From assembly GCF_900103865.1 (NCBI RefSeq), contig NZ_FNII01000004.1, positions 248,001 through 312,000 on the forward strand: a stretch of DNA of 64,000 nt, given 5' to 3'. Source of the stretch: Vreelandella arcis (GTDB lineage: Bacteria; Pseudomonadota; Gammaproteobacteria; Pseudomonadales; Halomonadaceae). The notes beneath the pieces are model-generated. The model was given only the letters and a program-made list of their open reading frames with translations. It was not told where the DNA came from and ran no database searches. A program made the position numbers and the translations under genes. This document shows positions 35,891 through 45,813 of this stretch, piece after piece. Each line of letters starts with the position of its first letter. Position 1 is the first letter of the stretch.

Positions 35891-37582
35891 CTACGCCGAA
35901 ACCGCAATTTCGCTTACCGGACGCCCAAGCTTCTCGGTAATATTACCCTGTATCGTTTTACCTAAATTATCGCGCATTGGCGCGCTCGCGTCCGCAGCCA
36001 ACTGCACCTCGATGGGGTTACCACGCTCGTCGACCCGCAACACCCAAGCCATCTGCTCGCTAGAAAAGCGTACCAGCGAGCCTACCGGCAAAGCTTTAAA
36101 ATGCTCGATATAGCGTTTAATCCAACGCGGGTCGAACTGGCGGGGGTGGCTCAGCAAGTGACGGTAAATTTGCTGCGCTGTTTTGGCCGGACGGTCGTTG
36201 CGGTCACGACGCAGAGCCTCCACGACATCCACGATCGCGCTAGCTTTGGCAAGCTCGTTTAACGACTCCCCGGTCACTCCGCTGGGGTATCCGCTGCCAT
36301 CCATACGCTCATTAATACCGCTGATGACGGCAGACGCGACACTCGAAGATAGCCACTGGCAGCTACCCAACCGCTCCAATACAATCGGGACGTGCTCACT
36401 CAGTGCCTGACGGTGAGTCGCCTCAAAGTTCTCGGCTTTAAATAACACCTGGGGCACTAAAGCCTTACCTAGGTCATGTACCAAACCACTGGCCACCAGC
36501 GCTTTGCGCACGTCACGGGGCATTCCAGCCCCCACTAGGTCCAAGAGATGAACCGCCACCGATATGCCATGCCGAACCAGCAACGGCTCGGGCGACAAGC
36601 ACCGGCAGGCAAATAGCAACGCCTCACGATCCTCCTCGTGCAGATCCATCAGCCGATCGGTGTAAAGCGAAAGCTGGCGCGAGTCGAGGTCGCTCCCTTG
36701 CTGAAGCGCCAATATTTGCGCATCCAAAAAAGCGGCAACCTTGACCAGTCGGCGCGCCGTAGGCGTTGCGTAGCGCTTGGTATCACGACGTCCGACATGC
36801 TCACCGGTATTGGTTCGCCCAGCAGGAGAGGCAAACAGCGGTGAGGGCTGCCGCTCATCCTGGCTTTCTTTCGTGTAACGCGCCGACTCACGCTCGATTT
36901 CACAGACGAAGTACCAAACCTGCCGCTCTTGCTCAGCACTATAGTGGCCAAAATGAAAACCAGCCCTCAGCAAATTGCGTTCCGCATCGGGGCGCTGGTG
37001 GCGAGCGGTGGCTTGAATTTCAAAGTGGGTGCCGTCGGGAAACTCAAACGCCACCGTCAGAGGCGCCTCTGCCGCCGCCAAAATACCGCTTGCCGTCATC
37101 GGCAATTCTAGCTGACAGCCTTGTTGAGACAGATCTCGCAGCTCACCCCGAACCGCCTCCTGACCAGGCACGCTGACCATCGCGGTCACCGGCATGCCTA
37201 TACGCAGCTCAGCGCGAAACGCATCGCGGCGCTGGAGCACATCAAGATAGGCAGGATAATCACTACAGCATAAAAAACGCCCACCAGAGCGGCGGGTTTC
37301 GGTCAACGAAAGCAGCGACGTGCGTAGCATTTTGCCCTGGGCCTGCCCTGTCAGGTAAAACGACGCGCCGTCTTGCAGCTGGCTAAGCAAATAATCTACC
37401 GATGAAAGGTCTAATACCAACGTTTGCTTGGGATGCTGCTCCATCAAGACAATGGGCTCTGCACGGGCGTCAGCCTTTTCCAAGCAGAGCGACGCACCGC
37501 CGCTTTCAACCAACGTATCCAGCAGCGACGCTACCGCGACTGGGTTCGAGACTCGTTCGTACTCTTCCTCGTGGGCCACCAT
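35891..37582 (-). CDS. YcgR-type PilZ protein fused to a degenerate HD-GYP domain
   Basis: The 563-residue fusion has a YcgR-like N-domain (about 10-115), a PilZ domain (116-230) with both c-di-GMP motifs (R119xxxR123 and D150-L-S-Q-Q-G155), a linker, and an HD-GYP-like domain (about 275-500). The HD pair is present (H369-D370, with K373) and DGSGYP is at 428-433. The His-His-Glu metal site before it is replaced by Ile-Asn-Glu (INERMDGSGYP), so phosphodiesterase activity is doubtful. It probably reads c-di-GMP at the motor, like YcgR, with the second domain as hydrolase or as another sensor. It stands next to fliS and divergent from flaG. Confidence 0.85.
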   Translation of the reverse strand: MVAHEEEYERVSNPVAVASLLDTLVESGGASLCLEKADARAEPIVLMEQHPKQTLVLDLSSVDYLLSQLQDGASFYLTGQAQGKMLRTSLLSLTETRRSGGRFLCCSDYPAYLDVLQRRDAFRAELRIGMPVTAMVSVPGQEAVRGELRDLSQQGCQLELPMTASGILAAAEAPLTVAFEFPDGTHFEIQATARHQRPDAERNLLRAGFHFGHYSAEQERQVWYFVCEIERESARYTKESQDERQPSPLFASPAGRTNTGEHVGRRDTKRYATPTARRLVKVAAFLDAQILALQQGSDLDSRQLSLYTDRLMDLHEEDREALLFACRCLSPEPLLVRHGISVAVHLLDLVGAGMPRDVRKALVASGLVHDLGKALVPQVLFKAENFEATHRQALSEHVPIVLERLGSCQWLSSSVASAVISGINERMDGSGYPSGVTGESLNELAKASAIVDVVEALRRDRNDRPAKTAQQIYRHLLSHPRQFDPRWIKRYIEHFKALPVGSLVRFSSEQMAWVLRVDERGNPIEVQLAADASAPMRDNLGKTIQGNITEKLGRPVSEIAVSA

Positions 37583-37755
37583 GCTCTCCTAACCTTTCCC
37601 ATTGCCTCAACGAATCATGCGCTAAGCGCTGCAGAATACCAGAAGCTGGCGACATCGAGGACGCTTCATGCGTCTATCGTACGGCGTTTCGCATATCGAC
37701 TATGCTAAGCAAGGTAGCAAAATTAACTGGTGCATTAGCATTAAAGCTCTAACAC

Positions 37756-37782
37756 TAAAGATTTTGGGGATTTAGCCGATAA
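37756..37782 (+). promoter_or_regulatory. Sigma-28 promoter of flaG
   Basis: TAAAGATT (37756-37763) and GCCGATAA (37775-37782) are separated by 11 nt, matching the FliA consensus at 15 of 16 positions. It lies in the 324-nt gap between the PilZ/HD-GYP gene and flaG, giving flaG a leader of about 115 nt. I see no gene and no other clear signal in the rest of that gap. Confidence 0.8.
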
Positions 37783-37906
37783 AGCTAGCGTAAACATATG
37801 TAACTTGCATTTAAGTACGTAGATCTCATAAAGCATCGGATAACGGCGCTCACTCGGCATCGCTCACATGCCGAATGCCTATACTAAAAACAGGGGAATA
37901 CGAACG

Positions 37907-38269
37907 ATGAACTCACCTAACATTGATGCCATCAACCGCATACAAACCTTACAGCTTAACGGCTTAACGCCGCGCGAACGCCTCGATGAAGCACTGGAAG
38001 CACTACCCTCTCCAGGCAGTCAGCTAAGCGAAGCACAGCAAGCTACACCTACCGCCGGCGAACTCGTCGAGCCCATTCAACGCATTAACGACGTCATGCG
38101 TGAGCGCGGCATAGAGTTTGATATCAGCGAAGACTCGTCGCGGGTCATCACCCGCGTGATCGACCGCGATTCTGGGGACGTTATTCGCCAAATCCCAGCT
38201 GAGGAAGTACTACGCATTGCTGAACAACTACAAGATATGCGCGGCCAGTTTGTGTCGCTTGAAGCGTAA
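37907..38269 (+). CDS. flaG: FlaG family flagellar protein
   Basis: FlaG proteins influence filament length in polar-flagellate bacteria; the molecular role is unclear. The ATG at 37907 (MNSPNIDAINRIQTLQL) with GGGG upstream gives 120 residues; the frame extends 13 codons further without a good ribosome-binding site. The C-terminal half carries the family core: INDVMRERGIEFDISEDSSRVITRVIDRDSGDVIRQIPAEEVLRIAEQL. A strong sigma-28 promoter lies upstream. It is convergent with fliE. It is usually found next to fliC and fliD, which are absent here. Confidence 0.9.
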   Translation: MNSPNIDAINRIQTLQLNGLTPRERLDEALEALPSPGSQLSEAQQATPTAGELVEPIQRINDVMRERGIEFDISEDSSRVITRVIDRDSGDVIRQIPAEEVLRIAEQLQDMRGQFVSLEA

Positions 38270-38312
38270 ATCACTGACAAAAAATCAAACAGATAGCGAT
38301 TGCGTATCGGGG

Positions 38313-38642
38313 TTACACCTGCATATTCATCACATCGCGATAGGCGGACACCAAGCGATTGCGCACCTGTAACCCCATTTGCGAAGCGACACTCGCTTTC
38401 TGCATATCGATCATGACGTCCGCCAATTCGAGATTCGGATCCCCCGCCTGAAACGCCATCGCTTTATTATTGGCAGACAGCTTAAGCTGATTAATCCGCT
38501 GAATGGACGCTTGCAGCTCGCCGCCAAAACTACCATGCCCGGCTGCCTGGGAAAGGCTGCCACCTTGCATTGCCTGTCCTGACGCTTGGGTAGCCAAGCC
38601 CTGCATTTGCTGCAGCGCTGATTGTATTGCCGGTGTACTCAT
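38313..38642 (-). CDS. fliE: Flagellar hook-basal body junction protein FliE
   Basis: FliE joins the MS ring to the rod. The ATG at 38642 (MSTPAIQSALQQMQG) with GAGG upstream gives 109 residues, normal for FliE. The conserved C-terminus is present: ELADVMIDMQKASVASQMGLQVRNRLVSAYRDVMNMQV. It is divergent from fliF with a 253-nt intergenic region that must hold both promoters. No sigma-28 site is seen there, in keeping with FlhDC control. Confidence 0.95.
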   Translation of the reverse strand: MSTPAIQSALQQMQGLATQASGQAMQGGSLSQAAGHGSFGGELQASIQRINQLKLSANNKAMAFQAGDPNLELADVMIDMQKASVASQMGLQVRNRLVSAYRDVMNMQV

Positions 38643-38895
38643 ATAAACCTCGAGCAGTGAGGAAACTGAATGATTGAAGCCTAGCATCAGTACTACAAAG
38701 CTCATACGTACAATTACGCACATAAATCTAAGCTTTTCGTTCCTTTAGGCTTGCCCAGCCACAGGATAATGGCGTCCATCATAATTTCGCCTCATCTTTT
38801 CGGCGGATAACCGCGATGGACGGATTTTAGCCTATGCCTTCTTTGATGATGCGCCTGGGCCGGCGCCTGTTTTGCTTGTCTCAACGGAGTGATTC

Positions 38896-40659
38896 ATGAG
38901 CGAAACAGGTGCGACGGCAGGTCGTCAGACAAATACCACCACACCTTCGGCACCTAATAATGCTAGTGGTGACAACGCGAAAACTTCATTTTCCGAACGC
39001 GCGCGCGCTCAGCTGCGCGGCAACCCGCTTGTCGCTCTGTTGGTGGCCGGCGCCGCGTCGATCGCGGTGGTCGCTGCCCTTTTGATGTGGGCCAGTAGCC
39101 CCGATTATCGCGTGTTGTATAACAACCTTGATCAAGCCGATGGCGGACGCATCATCACCGAACTCGACGCTCGAGGCGTGCCCTACCGTTTTAGCCAAAA
39201 CGGTCAGGCGTTGATGGTGCCTAGCGACCAGGTGCACCCCTTACGCCTCTACCTTGCCGAGCAAGGATTGCCACAGGGTGGCAACGTTGGCTTGGAGCTC
39301 ATGGAAGACCAAGCGTTCGGGATTAGCCAATTTGCCGAGCAAGTCAATTACCAACGCGGGTTGGAAGGTGAGCTAAGCCGTTCTATTGAATCACTGGGAC
39401 CGGTAGAAGGCGTCCGCGTTCACTTGTCGATGGCCAAACCGTCGGTTTTTATTCGTGACCAAGAACCCGCTAAAGCGTCGGTGGTACTAACGTTACTGCC
39501 CGGTCGCGTGCTTGGCGATGGTCAGGTCAGCGCCATTGTCCATATGGTGTCCAGCAGCGTCCCTGAACTAGCACCCGAAGACGTCTCGGTGGTCAACCAA
39601 GACGGCCGGTTACTGTCAGCCGATGTTGGGGGCAACAACGACCTTGACGGTAGCCAATTGCAATATCTGGCCGAAGTTGAGCGCTCCTATCAACGGCGTA
39701 TCGAGAATATCCTGACGCCAATTCTGGGCGAGGAAAACGTCCGCGCCCAGGTCGCCGCCCAGGTGGACTTCTCCCAGCGTGAAGAAACCTCTGAACGCTA
39801 TGGCCCCAATCAGCCACCCAACGAAGCCGCCGTGCGCAGTCGCCAACTAAGCCTCTCGTTTGACGGTGAAGACCCTCTTGCCACCGGCATTCCGGGTGCG
39901 CTCAGCAACACTCCGCCGGGGACAGCGCCCTCGCCCATCAATCAGCCCGACGAAGATGCCGAAGGTGAAGACGGAGAAGCTGATGAAGAAGTGCCTGACG
40001 ACGCACTGCGCAACCTAACCCAAGACGACGTCGTTAATTATGAAGTAGATCGCAGCATTGAGCACATTCAACACCGGCTGGGTCGTGTCGAACGACTGAC
40101 GGCGGCCGTCGTCGTGAACTACCGTGAGGTAACCAACGAAGAAGGCGAGCAGGAACAGGTTCCCCTCTCCGCTGAAGAAGTTCAGCAAATCGAGGGGCTG
40201 GTGCGTCAATCGATGGGCTTCTCCGTCGCGCGTGGCGATGCGATCGATGTGGTTAATACACCGTTTGCCGACATTGAAGACGACACACGCGCAACACCCG
40301 AGTGGTGGCAACGACCAGGTGTTCTTGAGCTAGCGGGACAACTGGGCCGCTACCTGCTCGTTGCGCTTGCCGTATTGCTGCTTTACCTGCTCATCCTGCG
40401 GCCGCTCATCAAGCGCTATACCGAATCGCCCGTCATGGCCACCGCCGCGCCTGGCGAGGGGCTTCAGGCCAGCGTTGGCGACGATGATGAAGATGAGGGC
40501 GAGGGCAGTGATGAAGAGGAAGAAACGTATCAGAAGCCGAAACGTCGTCGTAAGACGTCCTTATATGAACACAACCTGAACGACCTCCGTGAAATGGCGC
40601 AAGAAGACCCACGTATGGTGGCGATGATCGTGCGCAGCTGGATGAATGCCAATGAGTAG
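38896..40659 (+). CDS. fliF: Flagellar MS-ring protein FliF
   Basis: FliF forms the membrane-supramembrane ring on which the basal body is built. The 587-residue product has two membrane helices (about 44-65 and 478-500), a periplasmic region with ring-building motifs (YNNLDQADGGRIITELDARGVPYR, QRGLEGELSRSIESLGPVEGVRVHLSMAKPS), an acidic insertion near 350-370, and a C-terminal FliG-binding tail (EDPRMVAMIVRSWMNANE). It starts with GGAG 8 nt upstream and is first in the fliF-fliR block. It overlaps fliG by 14 nt. Confidence 0.97.
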   Translation: MSETGATAGRQTNTTTPSAPNNASGDNAKTSFSERARAQLRGNPLVALLVAGAASIAVVAALLMWASSPDYRVLYNNLDQADGGRIITELDARGVPYRFSQNGQALMVPSDQVHPLRLYLAEQGLPQGGNVGLELMEDQAFGISQFAEQVNYQRGLEGELSRSIESLGPVEGVRVHLSMAKPSVFIRDQEPAKASVVLTLLPGRVLGDGQVSAIVHMVSSSVPELAPEDVSVVNQDGRLLSADVGGNNDLDGSQLQYLAEVERSYQRRIENILTPILGEENVRAQVAAQVDFSQREETSERYGPNQPPNEAAVRSRQLSLSFDGEDPLATGIPGALSNTPPGTAPSPINQPDEDAEGEDGEADEEVPDDALRNLTQDDVVNYEVDRSIEHIQHRLGRVERLTAAVVVNYREVTNEEGEQEQVPLSAEEVQQIEGLVRQSMGFSVARGDAIDVVNTPFADIEDDTRATPEWWQRPGVLELAGQLGRYLLVALAVLLLYLLILRPLIKRYTESPVMATAAPGEGLQASVGDDDEDEGEGSDEEEETYQKPKRRRKTSLYEHNLNDLREMAQEDPRMVAMIVRSWMNANE

Positions 40660-41659
40660 TGCAATTGCCAAGATGGGGGGCGCTCGCAAGAGCGCCATCC
40701 TGTTACTCGCTCTGGACGAAGATAGCGCCGCTGAAGTGTTTAAGCACATGAACGCATCTGAAGTCCAAGAAATCAGCATGGAAATGAGCAAACTTCAGCA
40801 AGTGTCTCACGAGGACATGAAGGGTGTTCTCGAGGCGTTCCATAAAGAAACAGAAGAGTTCGTCGCCCTTAATTTGAACTCCAGCGAGCATATTCGCTCG
40901 GTGCTTACTAAGGCATTGGGTGGCGACCGTGCTTCCAGCCTGATTGAAGACATTTTGGAAAGCAGCGCGGAAACATCGGGGATTGATTCTCTCAATCTGA
41001 TGGAAGCGGGCATGGTGGCGGATCTCATTCGTGATGAGCACCCGCAAATTATTGCCACCATTTTGGTTCATCTGGATCGTCATCAAGCCTCCGACGTTCT
41101 TGAGCTTTTTGAAGAAAAGCTGCGTAACGACGTGGTGCTACGTATCGCCACCTTCAGTGGCGTACAACCCGCTGCCCTGCAAGAACTGACCGAAGTACTG
41201 TCCAGCATGCTGGATGGGCAAAACCTCAAGCGCAGCAAAATGGGCGGCGTAAGAACCGCTGCAGAAATTCTCAACCTGATGAATTCGTCTCAAGAAGAGA
41301 CGGCGATCGAAACAGTCCGCTCGCACAGCGAAGATCTGGCCCAAAAGATCATCGACGAGATGTTCCTCTTCGAGAACCTTCTCGACTTGGACAATCGCGC
41401 CATTCAGATGCTCTTGCAGGAAGTCGAGACCAACTCGCTGGTGGTAGCCCTCAAAGGTGCCCAAGACGCACTGGTGGACAAATTCCTGCGCAATATGTCG
41501 CAACGTGCGGCTGATTTAGTTCGCGAAGACATGGAAGCCCGCGGCCCGGTTCGCGTCTCTCAGGTCGAAACCGAGCAAAAAGCGGTTCTACAGGTTGTGC
41601 GTCGCTTAGCCGACTCGGGTGAAATCGTCCTGGCAGGAGGAGACGATGAGTATGTCTGA
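40646..41659 (+). CDS. fliG: Flagellar motor switch protein FliG
   Basis: FliG transmits torque from the stators to the rotor and takes part in switching. The 337-residue product has N, middle and C domains, the EHPQ motif (RDEHPQIIATILVHL, about 130-144) and the charged torque helix near the C-terminus (SQRAADLVREDMEARGPVRVSQVE). Start ATG 40646 overlaps fliF; ATG at 40652 is possible. Length matches the family (331 in E. coli). Confidence 0.97.
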   Translation: MPMSSAIAKMGGARKSAILLLALDEDSAAEVFKHMNASEVQEISMEMSKLQQVSHEDMKGVLEAFHKETEEFVALNLNSSEHIRSVLTKALGGDRASSLIEDILESSAETSGIDSLNLMEAGMVADLIRDEHPQIIATILVHLDRHQASDVLELFEEKLRNDVVLRIATFSGVQPAALQELTEVLSSMLDGQNLKRSKMGGVRTAAEILNLMNSSQEETAIETVRSHSEDLAQKIIDEMFLFENLLDLDNRAIQMLLQEVETNSLVVALKGAQDALVDKFLRNMSQRAADLVREDMEARGPVRVSQVETEQKAVLQVVRRLADSGEIVLAGGDDEYV

Positions 41660-42413
41660 GTCCCCACAGTTCGACCGTCACCACCAATGGCGGCGCTGGC
41701 AGATGGACGAACTGATCCACTCGGCCAGCCCCGGCAGCAACGACGCGCCAACAGAGTCCTCAGCACACCAGCGCAAAATCGACGCGGCCCAAAAAGCGGC
41801 CAAGCAAGCAAAGTTACGCGAAGCCCAAGCGCGCCAAGAAGAATACGACAAGCTGCGCCAGCAAGCCGAAGAAGACGGCTACCAGGCGGGCCTTGCTCGA
41901 GGCCATGAAGAAGGCTTGGCCAAGGGACTCGAAGAAGGCCGTCAGCAGGCCCAACAGGAACTTACGCAGCAGACAAAAGAAACGCTGGCGCCGCTGGAAG
42001 CGCTTGCTAAGCAGTTTTCAGACGCGCTTACCCAACTTGACGACAACATTGCCCATGACCTGGTGGAGTTGGCAACGGCGACCGGCAAACAGCTAGCCGC
42101 CGAGGCATTACACGAAACGCCGGAACGCATTTTGTCGCTGGTGCGCGAACTCTTGCACACAGAACCACCGCTTGTTGGCCAACAGCGGTTGTGGCTGAAC
42201 CCCGACGACCATACGCTCGTCGCAGAGCACCTGGGCAGCGAACTAGAAGCCGCTAACTGGACGCTACAGCCCGATGATCAACTGGCTCGCGGTGGGTGCC
42301 GGGTGACCAGCGCTCAAGGCGAGTTGGACGCCACCTTTGAAAGCCGCTGGCAAGCGGTAAAAGCCCAAGCGCGCAAGCGTCCATCCAGTTCGTCCAAACC
42401 GTCGACTTCCTAG
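41646..42413 (+). CDS. fliH: Flagellar export ATPase regulator FliH
   Basis: FliH binds and regulates the export ATPase FliI and links it to the C ring. The ATG at 41646 has GGAGGAG directly upstream and gives 255 residues. A Gln/Glu/Ala-rich coiled coil (about 45-130) contains glycine-spaced repeats ([23 protein letters not shown]), the known FliH GxxxG pattern. The C-terminal VhpE-like domain ([25 protein letters not shown] onward) follows. Start and fliG end overlap by 14 nt. Confidence 0.93.
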   Translation: MSMSESPQFDRHHQWRRWQMDELIHSASPGSNDAPTESSAHQRKIDAAQKAAKQAKLREAQARQEEYDKLRQQAEEDGYQAGLARGHEEGLAKGLEEGRQQAQQELTQQTKETLAPLEALAKQFSDALTQLDDNIAHDLVELATATGKQLAAEALHETPERILSLVRELLHTEPPLVGQQRLWLNPDDHTLVAEHLGSELEAANWTLQPDDQLARGGCRVTSAQGELDATFESRWQAVKAQARKRPSSSSKPSTS

Positions 42414-42421
42414 GTGCTGCG

Positions 42422-43813
42422 ATGACCATGTCCTGCCCTCATCAACACCGCTGGCAAAAAGCGATCCGCCGCACCACGCAGCGGGTGAGCACTTTGCCAC
42501 GGGTGGGAACGAGTGGTCGCGTTGTGCGAGCTACAGGCATGGTAGTCGAGGTGGTTGGGCTGCGGGTTGCCGTGGGCAGCGCCTGTAAAATTGAGTTACC
42601 CAGAACCGACGCTCATTCGACTCAGCACGAGCCTTTCGCTGAAGCCGAGGTAGTCGGCTTCAGCGGCGATAAGCTCTTCCTGATGCCTCTGGAACAAATC
42701 TCAGGCTTGATGCCCGGTGCCCGCGTATCGCCGCTGAGCGACGGGAGTGGTCACAGCGCGCGTCGCTTTCCCATCGGTGATGAACTGCTGGGGCGTGTAC
42801 TCGATGGCAACGGCAACCCGCTTGATGACAGGGAACAATTGGACGATACGCCCCGCGCTACACTGAATACGCCGCCGTTGAACCCGCTATCCCGTGCGCC
42901 CATTGAAACCCAAATCGATGTGGGTATCCGATCGATTAACGCCCTATTAAGCGTCGGCCGGGGGCAGCGCATGGGGCTTTTCGCCGGCTCCGGGGTGGGT
43001 AAATCGGTGCTCTTGGGCATGATGGCACGCTACACCAAGGCTGACGTCATTGTCGTCGGCCTTATCGGTGAGCGTGGCCGCGAGGTACAGGACTTCATCG
43101 ATAATATCCTCGGCCCCGAAGGTCGACGTCGGGCCGTGGTAGTCGCAGCCCCCGCGGATACTTCGCCGCTGCAGCGGCTTCAAGGGGCGGCCTATGCAAC
43201 ACGCCTCGCCGAAGGTTTTCGCGACGAAGGGCGCAACGTTCTGCTAATCATGGATTCGTTAACGCGCTTTGCGATGGCCCAGCGCGAAATCGCCTTGGCG
43301 ATCGGCGAACCCCCGGCTACCAAAGGGTACCCGCCGTCGGTGTTTGCCAAACTGCCCGGCCTGGTTGAGCGCGCGGGTAATGCGGAACGGGGCGGCGGCT
43401 CTATCACTGCATTTTATACCGTCTTAACCGAGGGTGATGACCAGCAAGACCCAATCGCGGATTCAGCCCGAGCGATTCTCGATGGCCATATTGTCCTCTC
43501 GCGTACGCTAGCTGAAGCGGGGCACTATCCTGCCATCGACATTGAAGCGTCAATCAGCCGTGCCATGACCGCGATTACCGACGAGACTCAGCAGCGTCAA
43601 TCACGTGTATTCAAGCAGTTTTTCTCACGTTATCAGCGCAACCGTGACTTGATCAGCGTCGGCGCATACACCCCAGGTCATGATCCACAGCTCGATGAAG
43701 CGGTTAGACGGTTTCCAGAGCTTGAGCATTTTTTGCAGCAAAACATTAACGAAAGCGCCACCGTCGAAGCTTCCCGACAATCCCTTAACGCCTTGGTTGG
43801 AGAGTCAACATGA
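42422..43813 (+). CDS. fliI: Flagellum-specific ATPase FliI
   Basis: FliI is the F1-beta-like ATPase that assists flagellar protein export. The 463-residue product has Walker [12 protein letters not shown] (about 182-192), the [14 protein letters not shown] segment, Walker B ([12 protein letters not shown]) and the [17 protein letters not shown] motif. Length is typical. It overlaps fliJ by 4 nt. Confidence 0.97.
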   Translation: MTMSCPHQHRWQKAIRRTTQRVSTLPRVGTSGRVVRATGMVVEVVGLRVAVGSACKIELPRTDAHSTQHEPFAEAEVVGFSGDKLFLMPLEQISGLMPGARVSPLSDGSGHSARRFPIGDELLGRVLDGNGNPLDDREQLDDTPRATLNTPPLNPLSRAPIETQIDVGIRSINALLSVGRGQRMGLFAGSGVGKSVLLGMMARYTKADVIVVGLIGERGREVQDFIDNILGPEGRRRAVVVAAPADTSPLQRLQGAAYATRLAEGFRDEGRNVLLIMDSLTRFAMAQREIALAIGEPPATKGYPPSVFAKLPGLVERAGNAERGGGSITAFYTVLTEGDDQQDPIADSARAILDGHIVLSRTLAEAGHYPAIDIEASISRAMTAITDETQQRQSRVFKQFFSRYQRNRDLISVGAYTPGHDPQLDEAVRRFPELEHFLQQNINESATVEASRQSLNALVGEST

Positions 43814-44262
43814 GCCGAACGCAGCTAGAAATGCTCGCCGATTTAGCTCGCGAGGCCCGGGATCAAGCCGGCATTGCCCTTGCTCAAGAGCGTCAAAGCG
43901 AGCAGCAGACGACAGCACAATTGCATTCGCTCAACCGCTACCGCGCCGAGTACGCCGAGCGTTTACAGCTCGCGATGCGTGACGGCATCGATCCCGCTAC
44001 GATGTACAATTACCAACAATTTCTTGGCTCGCTGGATGCCGCGCTGGAACGGGCCCGAGATACACTGGCGGCACAGCAAAAACGTGTGCAAAAACGCCAA
44101 CAACATTGGCAACAAGAGCAGCGTAAGCTGTCTTCCTACGATACACTGACCTCACGACGGCTAGTAGCAGAGCATCGTCGTCTTGAGCGTTATGAACAAA
44201 AAACCAACGACGATTTGGTGACTAGCCGTTTGGCTCGCCAACGTAATGAGACACCGCAGTAG
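43810..44262 (+). CDS. fliJ: Flagellar export chaperone FliJ
   Basis: FliJ is a coiled-coil protein that links FliI to FlhA in the export apparatus. The 150-residue product is almost entirely helical and rich in Gln, Arg and Glu, with the family pattern [26 protein letters not shown] at the N-terminus. It overlaps fliI by 4 nt. The call is supported by composition, size and position. Confidence 0.93.
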   Translation: MSRTQLEMLADLAREARDQAGIALAQERQSEQQTTAQLHSLNRYRAEYAERLQLAMRDGIDPATMYNYQQFLGSLDAALERARDTLAAQQKRVQKRQQHWQQEQRKLSSYDTLTSRRLVAEHRRLERYEQKTNDDLVTSRLARQRNETPQ

Positions 44263-44281
44263 CGGTGCCAGGGAACTGAGC

Positions 44282-45652
44282 ATGAATATTCACCAGTTGC
44301 TTTCTACAACGCAAGGTCAAGCGACCAGTAGCCAGCCGGGCTCCACTGCAACGGCTGACGGCGTTCGCGGGTTCTTTCAGCAGGCACTATCCCAGGCCTC
44401 TGCTTCACCCCATCAGCGCCTTGCGAACTCACCGGTAACGCCGTCGTTAAACCAAGCCGACTTGAACAACGCAGGCAACGGCAACGCTGCGGATGCTAGT
44501 TCACTATCAGCAATGCTCGAGTCACTCGGCCTGGATATCAGCCCCGAGGCACTAGAAAAGCTGATGGCACGTTTTTCATCTGCCGATAGCGCGTCCGTCC
44601 GCGATGATATGGCAGCGCTTGAGACCTCCGGCCGTTTAGAAAACGCCACGCTCGATGATATTGCGCAGCGCCTATCGCTCATGGCTTCTTTCGGCGATGC
44701 CACCCAGGATCTTGGCACAGACGATGCGCCGCCAACAGCGGCCGAGCTTGCCCAGCAGCTAGGCATCAAGGAAGGCGAAGCCGAGCAGTTAGTCAGCTTG
44801 CTCAGCGCTTTCGTCGCGGTTCAGGGGCAAGGTGCTAACGCCACTACCAACACCAGTTCAGCAGGATCACCACGCACACTGGGCGATATAGCGCAGGCAC
44901 TTGGGGCTACTTCCCAGCAAGCCGAGGGTGGCCAATCCTCACGCGCCGATGATGCCAAACAGTTGCGGGCAGATAACCCCCTACTAAATCAAGTCGACAC
45001 ACGAGCCAATACTCGCAGTGCACCAGAAAACTGGGTGAGTGCGCTGGATACCTCAGCGCGGGCCGATGGGGCGAAAGCCAACCCAATGGTGCCCAGCACT
45101 GCTTCAGAGTCACTGTTGAGCGGTTTATCATCGGCGAACGGTGGGCAAACCAACGGGCAGCCCGGTATTGCCCCCACTGCTTCAACGTTAGGTAGCGCAG
45201 CTAACCCAACATCGGCTGCGGTCAACACGCCGGTCACCAGCCCGGCATGGCCCCAGCAATTAGGTCAACAGCTTGTCCAGTTCGCCCAGCGCGGCGGCGA
45301 CCAGCTGGTGCAAATGCAGCTACACCCAGCAGAGCTAGGCCCTCTATCCATCTCGTTGAAGTTTGGCGAACAAGGTGCCCAGGCGCACTTTTTATCGGGC
45401 CACGCCCAGGTTCGCCAAGTGATCGAACAGGCCATTCCCCAACTGCGTGAAGCGCTGGCAGAACAAGGCATTTCACTGGGTGAAACGTCCGTTGGCGAAC
45501 AGCGCCAATCCAGCGAACAAGGGTTAGCTCAACAGCAGTCCGGGCCAGGTGGCCAGCCCAGCGCTGAAGGCGGAGAAGAAGGTGGTCGTTTAGCCTCTAC
45601 GTCGCCGAGCACGCCTATCACGCTCGATGGTCGGGTTGATCTATACGCATAA
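44282..45652 (+). CDS. fliK: Flagellar hook-length control protein FliK
   Basis: FliK measures hook length and triggers the export switch at FlhB. The ATG at 44282 (MNIHQLLSTTQGQ) follows GGGAACTGAGC and gives 456 residues; the frame extends 12 codons upstream into fliJ. The long N-terminal region is Ser/Gln/Ala-rich, as usual. The C-terminal core is clear (about 330-430): GDQLVQMQLHPAELGPLSISLKFGEQGAQAHFLSGHAQVRQVIEQAIPQLREAL. A second FliK-like protein is encoded at 33580-34881. Confidence 0.93.
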   Translation: MNIHQLLSTTQGQATSSQPGSTATADGVRGFFQQALSQASASPHQRLANSPVTPSLNQADLNNAGNGNAADASSLSAMLESLGLDISPEALEKLMARFSSADSASVRDDMAALETSGRLENATLDDIAQRLSLMASFGDATQDLGTDDAPPTAAELAQQLGIKEGEAEQLVSLLSAFVAVQGQGANATTNTSSAGSPRTLGDIAQALGATSQQAEGGQSSRADDAKQLRADNPLLNQVDTRANTRSAPENWVSALDTSARADGAKANPMVPSTASESLLSGLSSANGGQTNGQPGIAPTASTLGSAANPTSAAVNTPVTSPAWPQQLGQQLVQFAQRGGDQLVQMQLHPAELGPLSISLKFGEQGAQAHFLSGHAQVRQVIEQAIPQLREALAEQGISLGETSVGEQRQSSEQGLAQQQSGPGGQPSAEGGEEGGRLASTSPSTPITLDGRVDLYA

Positions 45653-45718
45653 CACGGGCCACGCATTCTTCCACGACCACGGTCAATCGCGTGTCAGTTT
45701 AGAACTAAACCAAAAGAT

Positions 45719-45737
45719 AGGCTCGCCAAGCGAGCCT
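45719..45737 (+). terminator. Hairpin between fliK and fliL
   Basis: AGGCTCGC (45719-45726) pairs perfectly with GCGAGCCT (45730-45737) across a CAA loop, about 66 nt after the fliK stop, followed by GTTCATTT. It is a short, GC-rich hairpin with a weak T-rich tail, and probably ends or attenuates the fliF-fliK transcript before fliL. Confidence 0.5.
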
Positions 45738-45813
45738 GTTCATTTCATCACCAGCATGCGCTTTAGGCATAATGCCACGATAACGCTACGCATGGAGATT
45801 ACAGGAACGAGCA

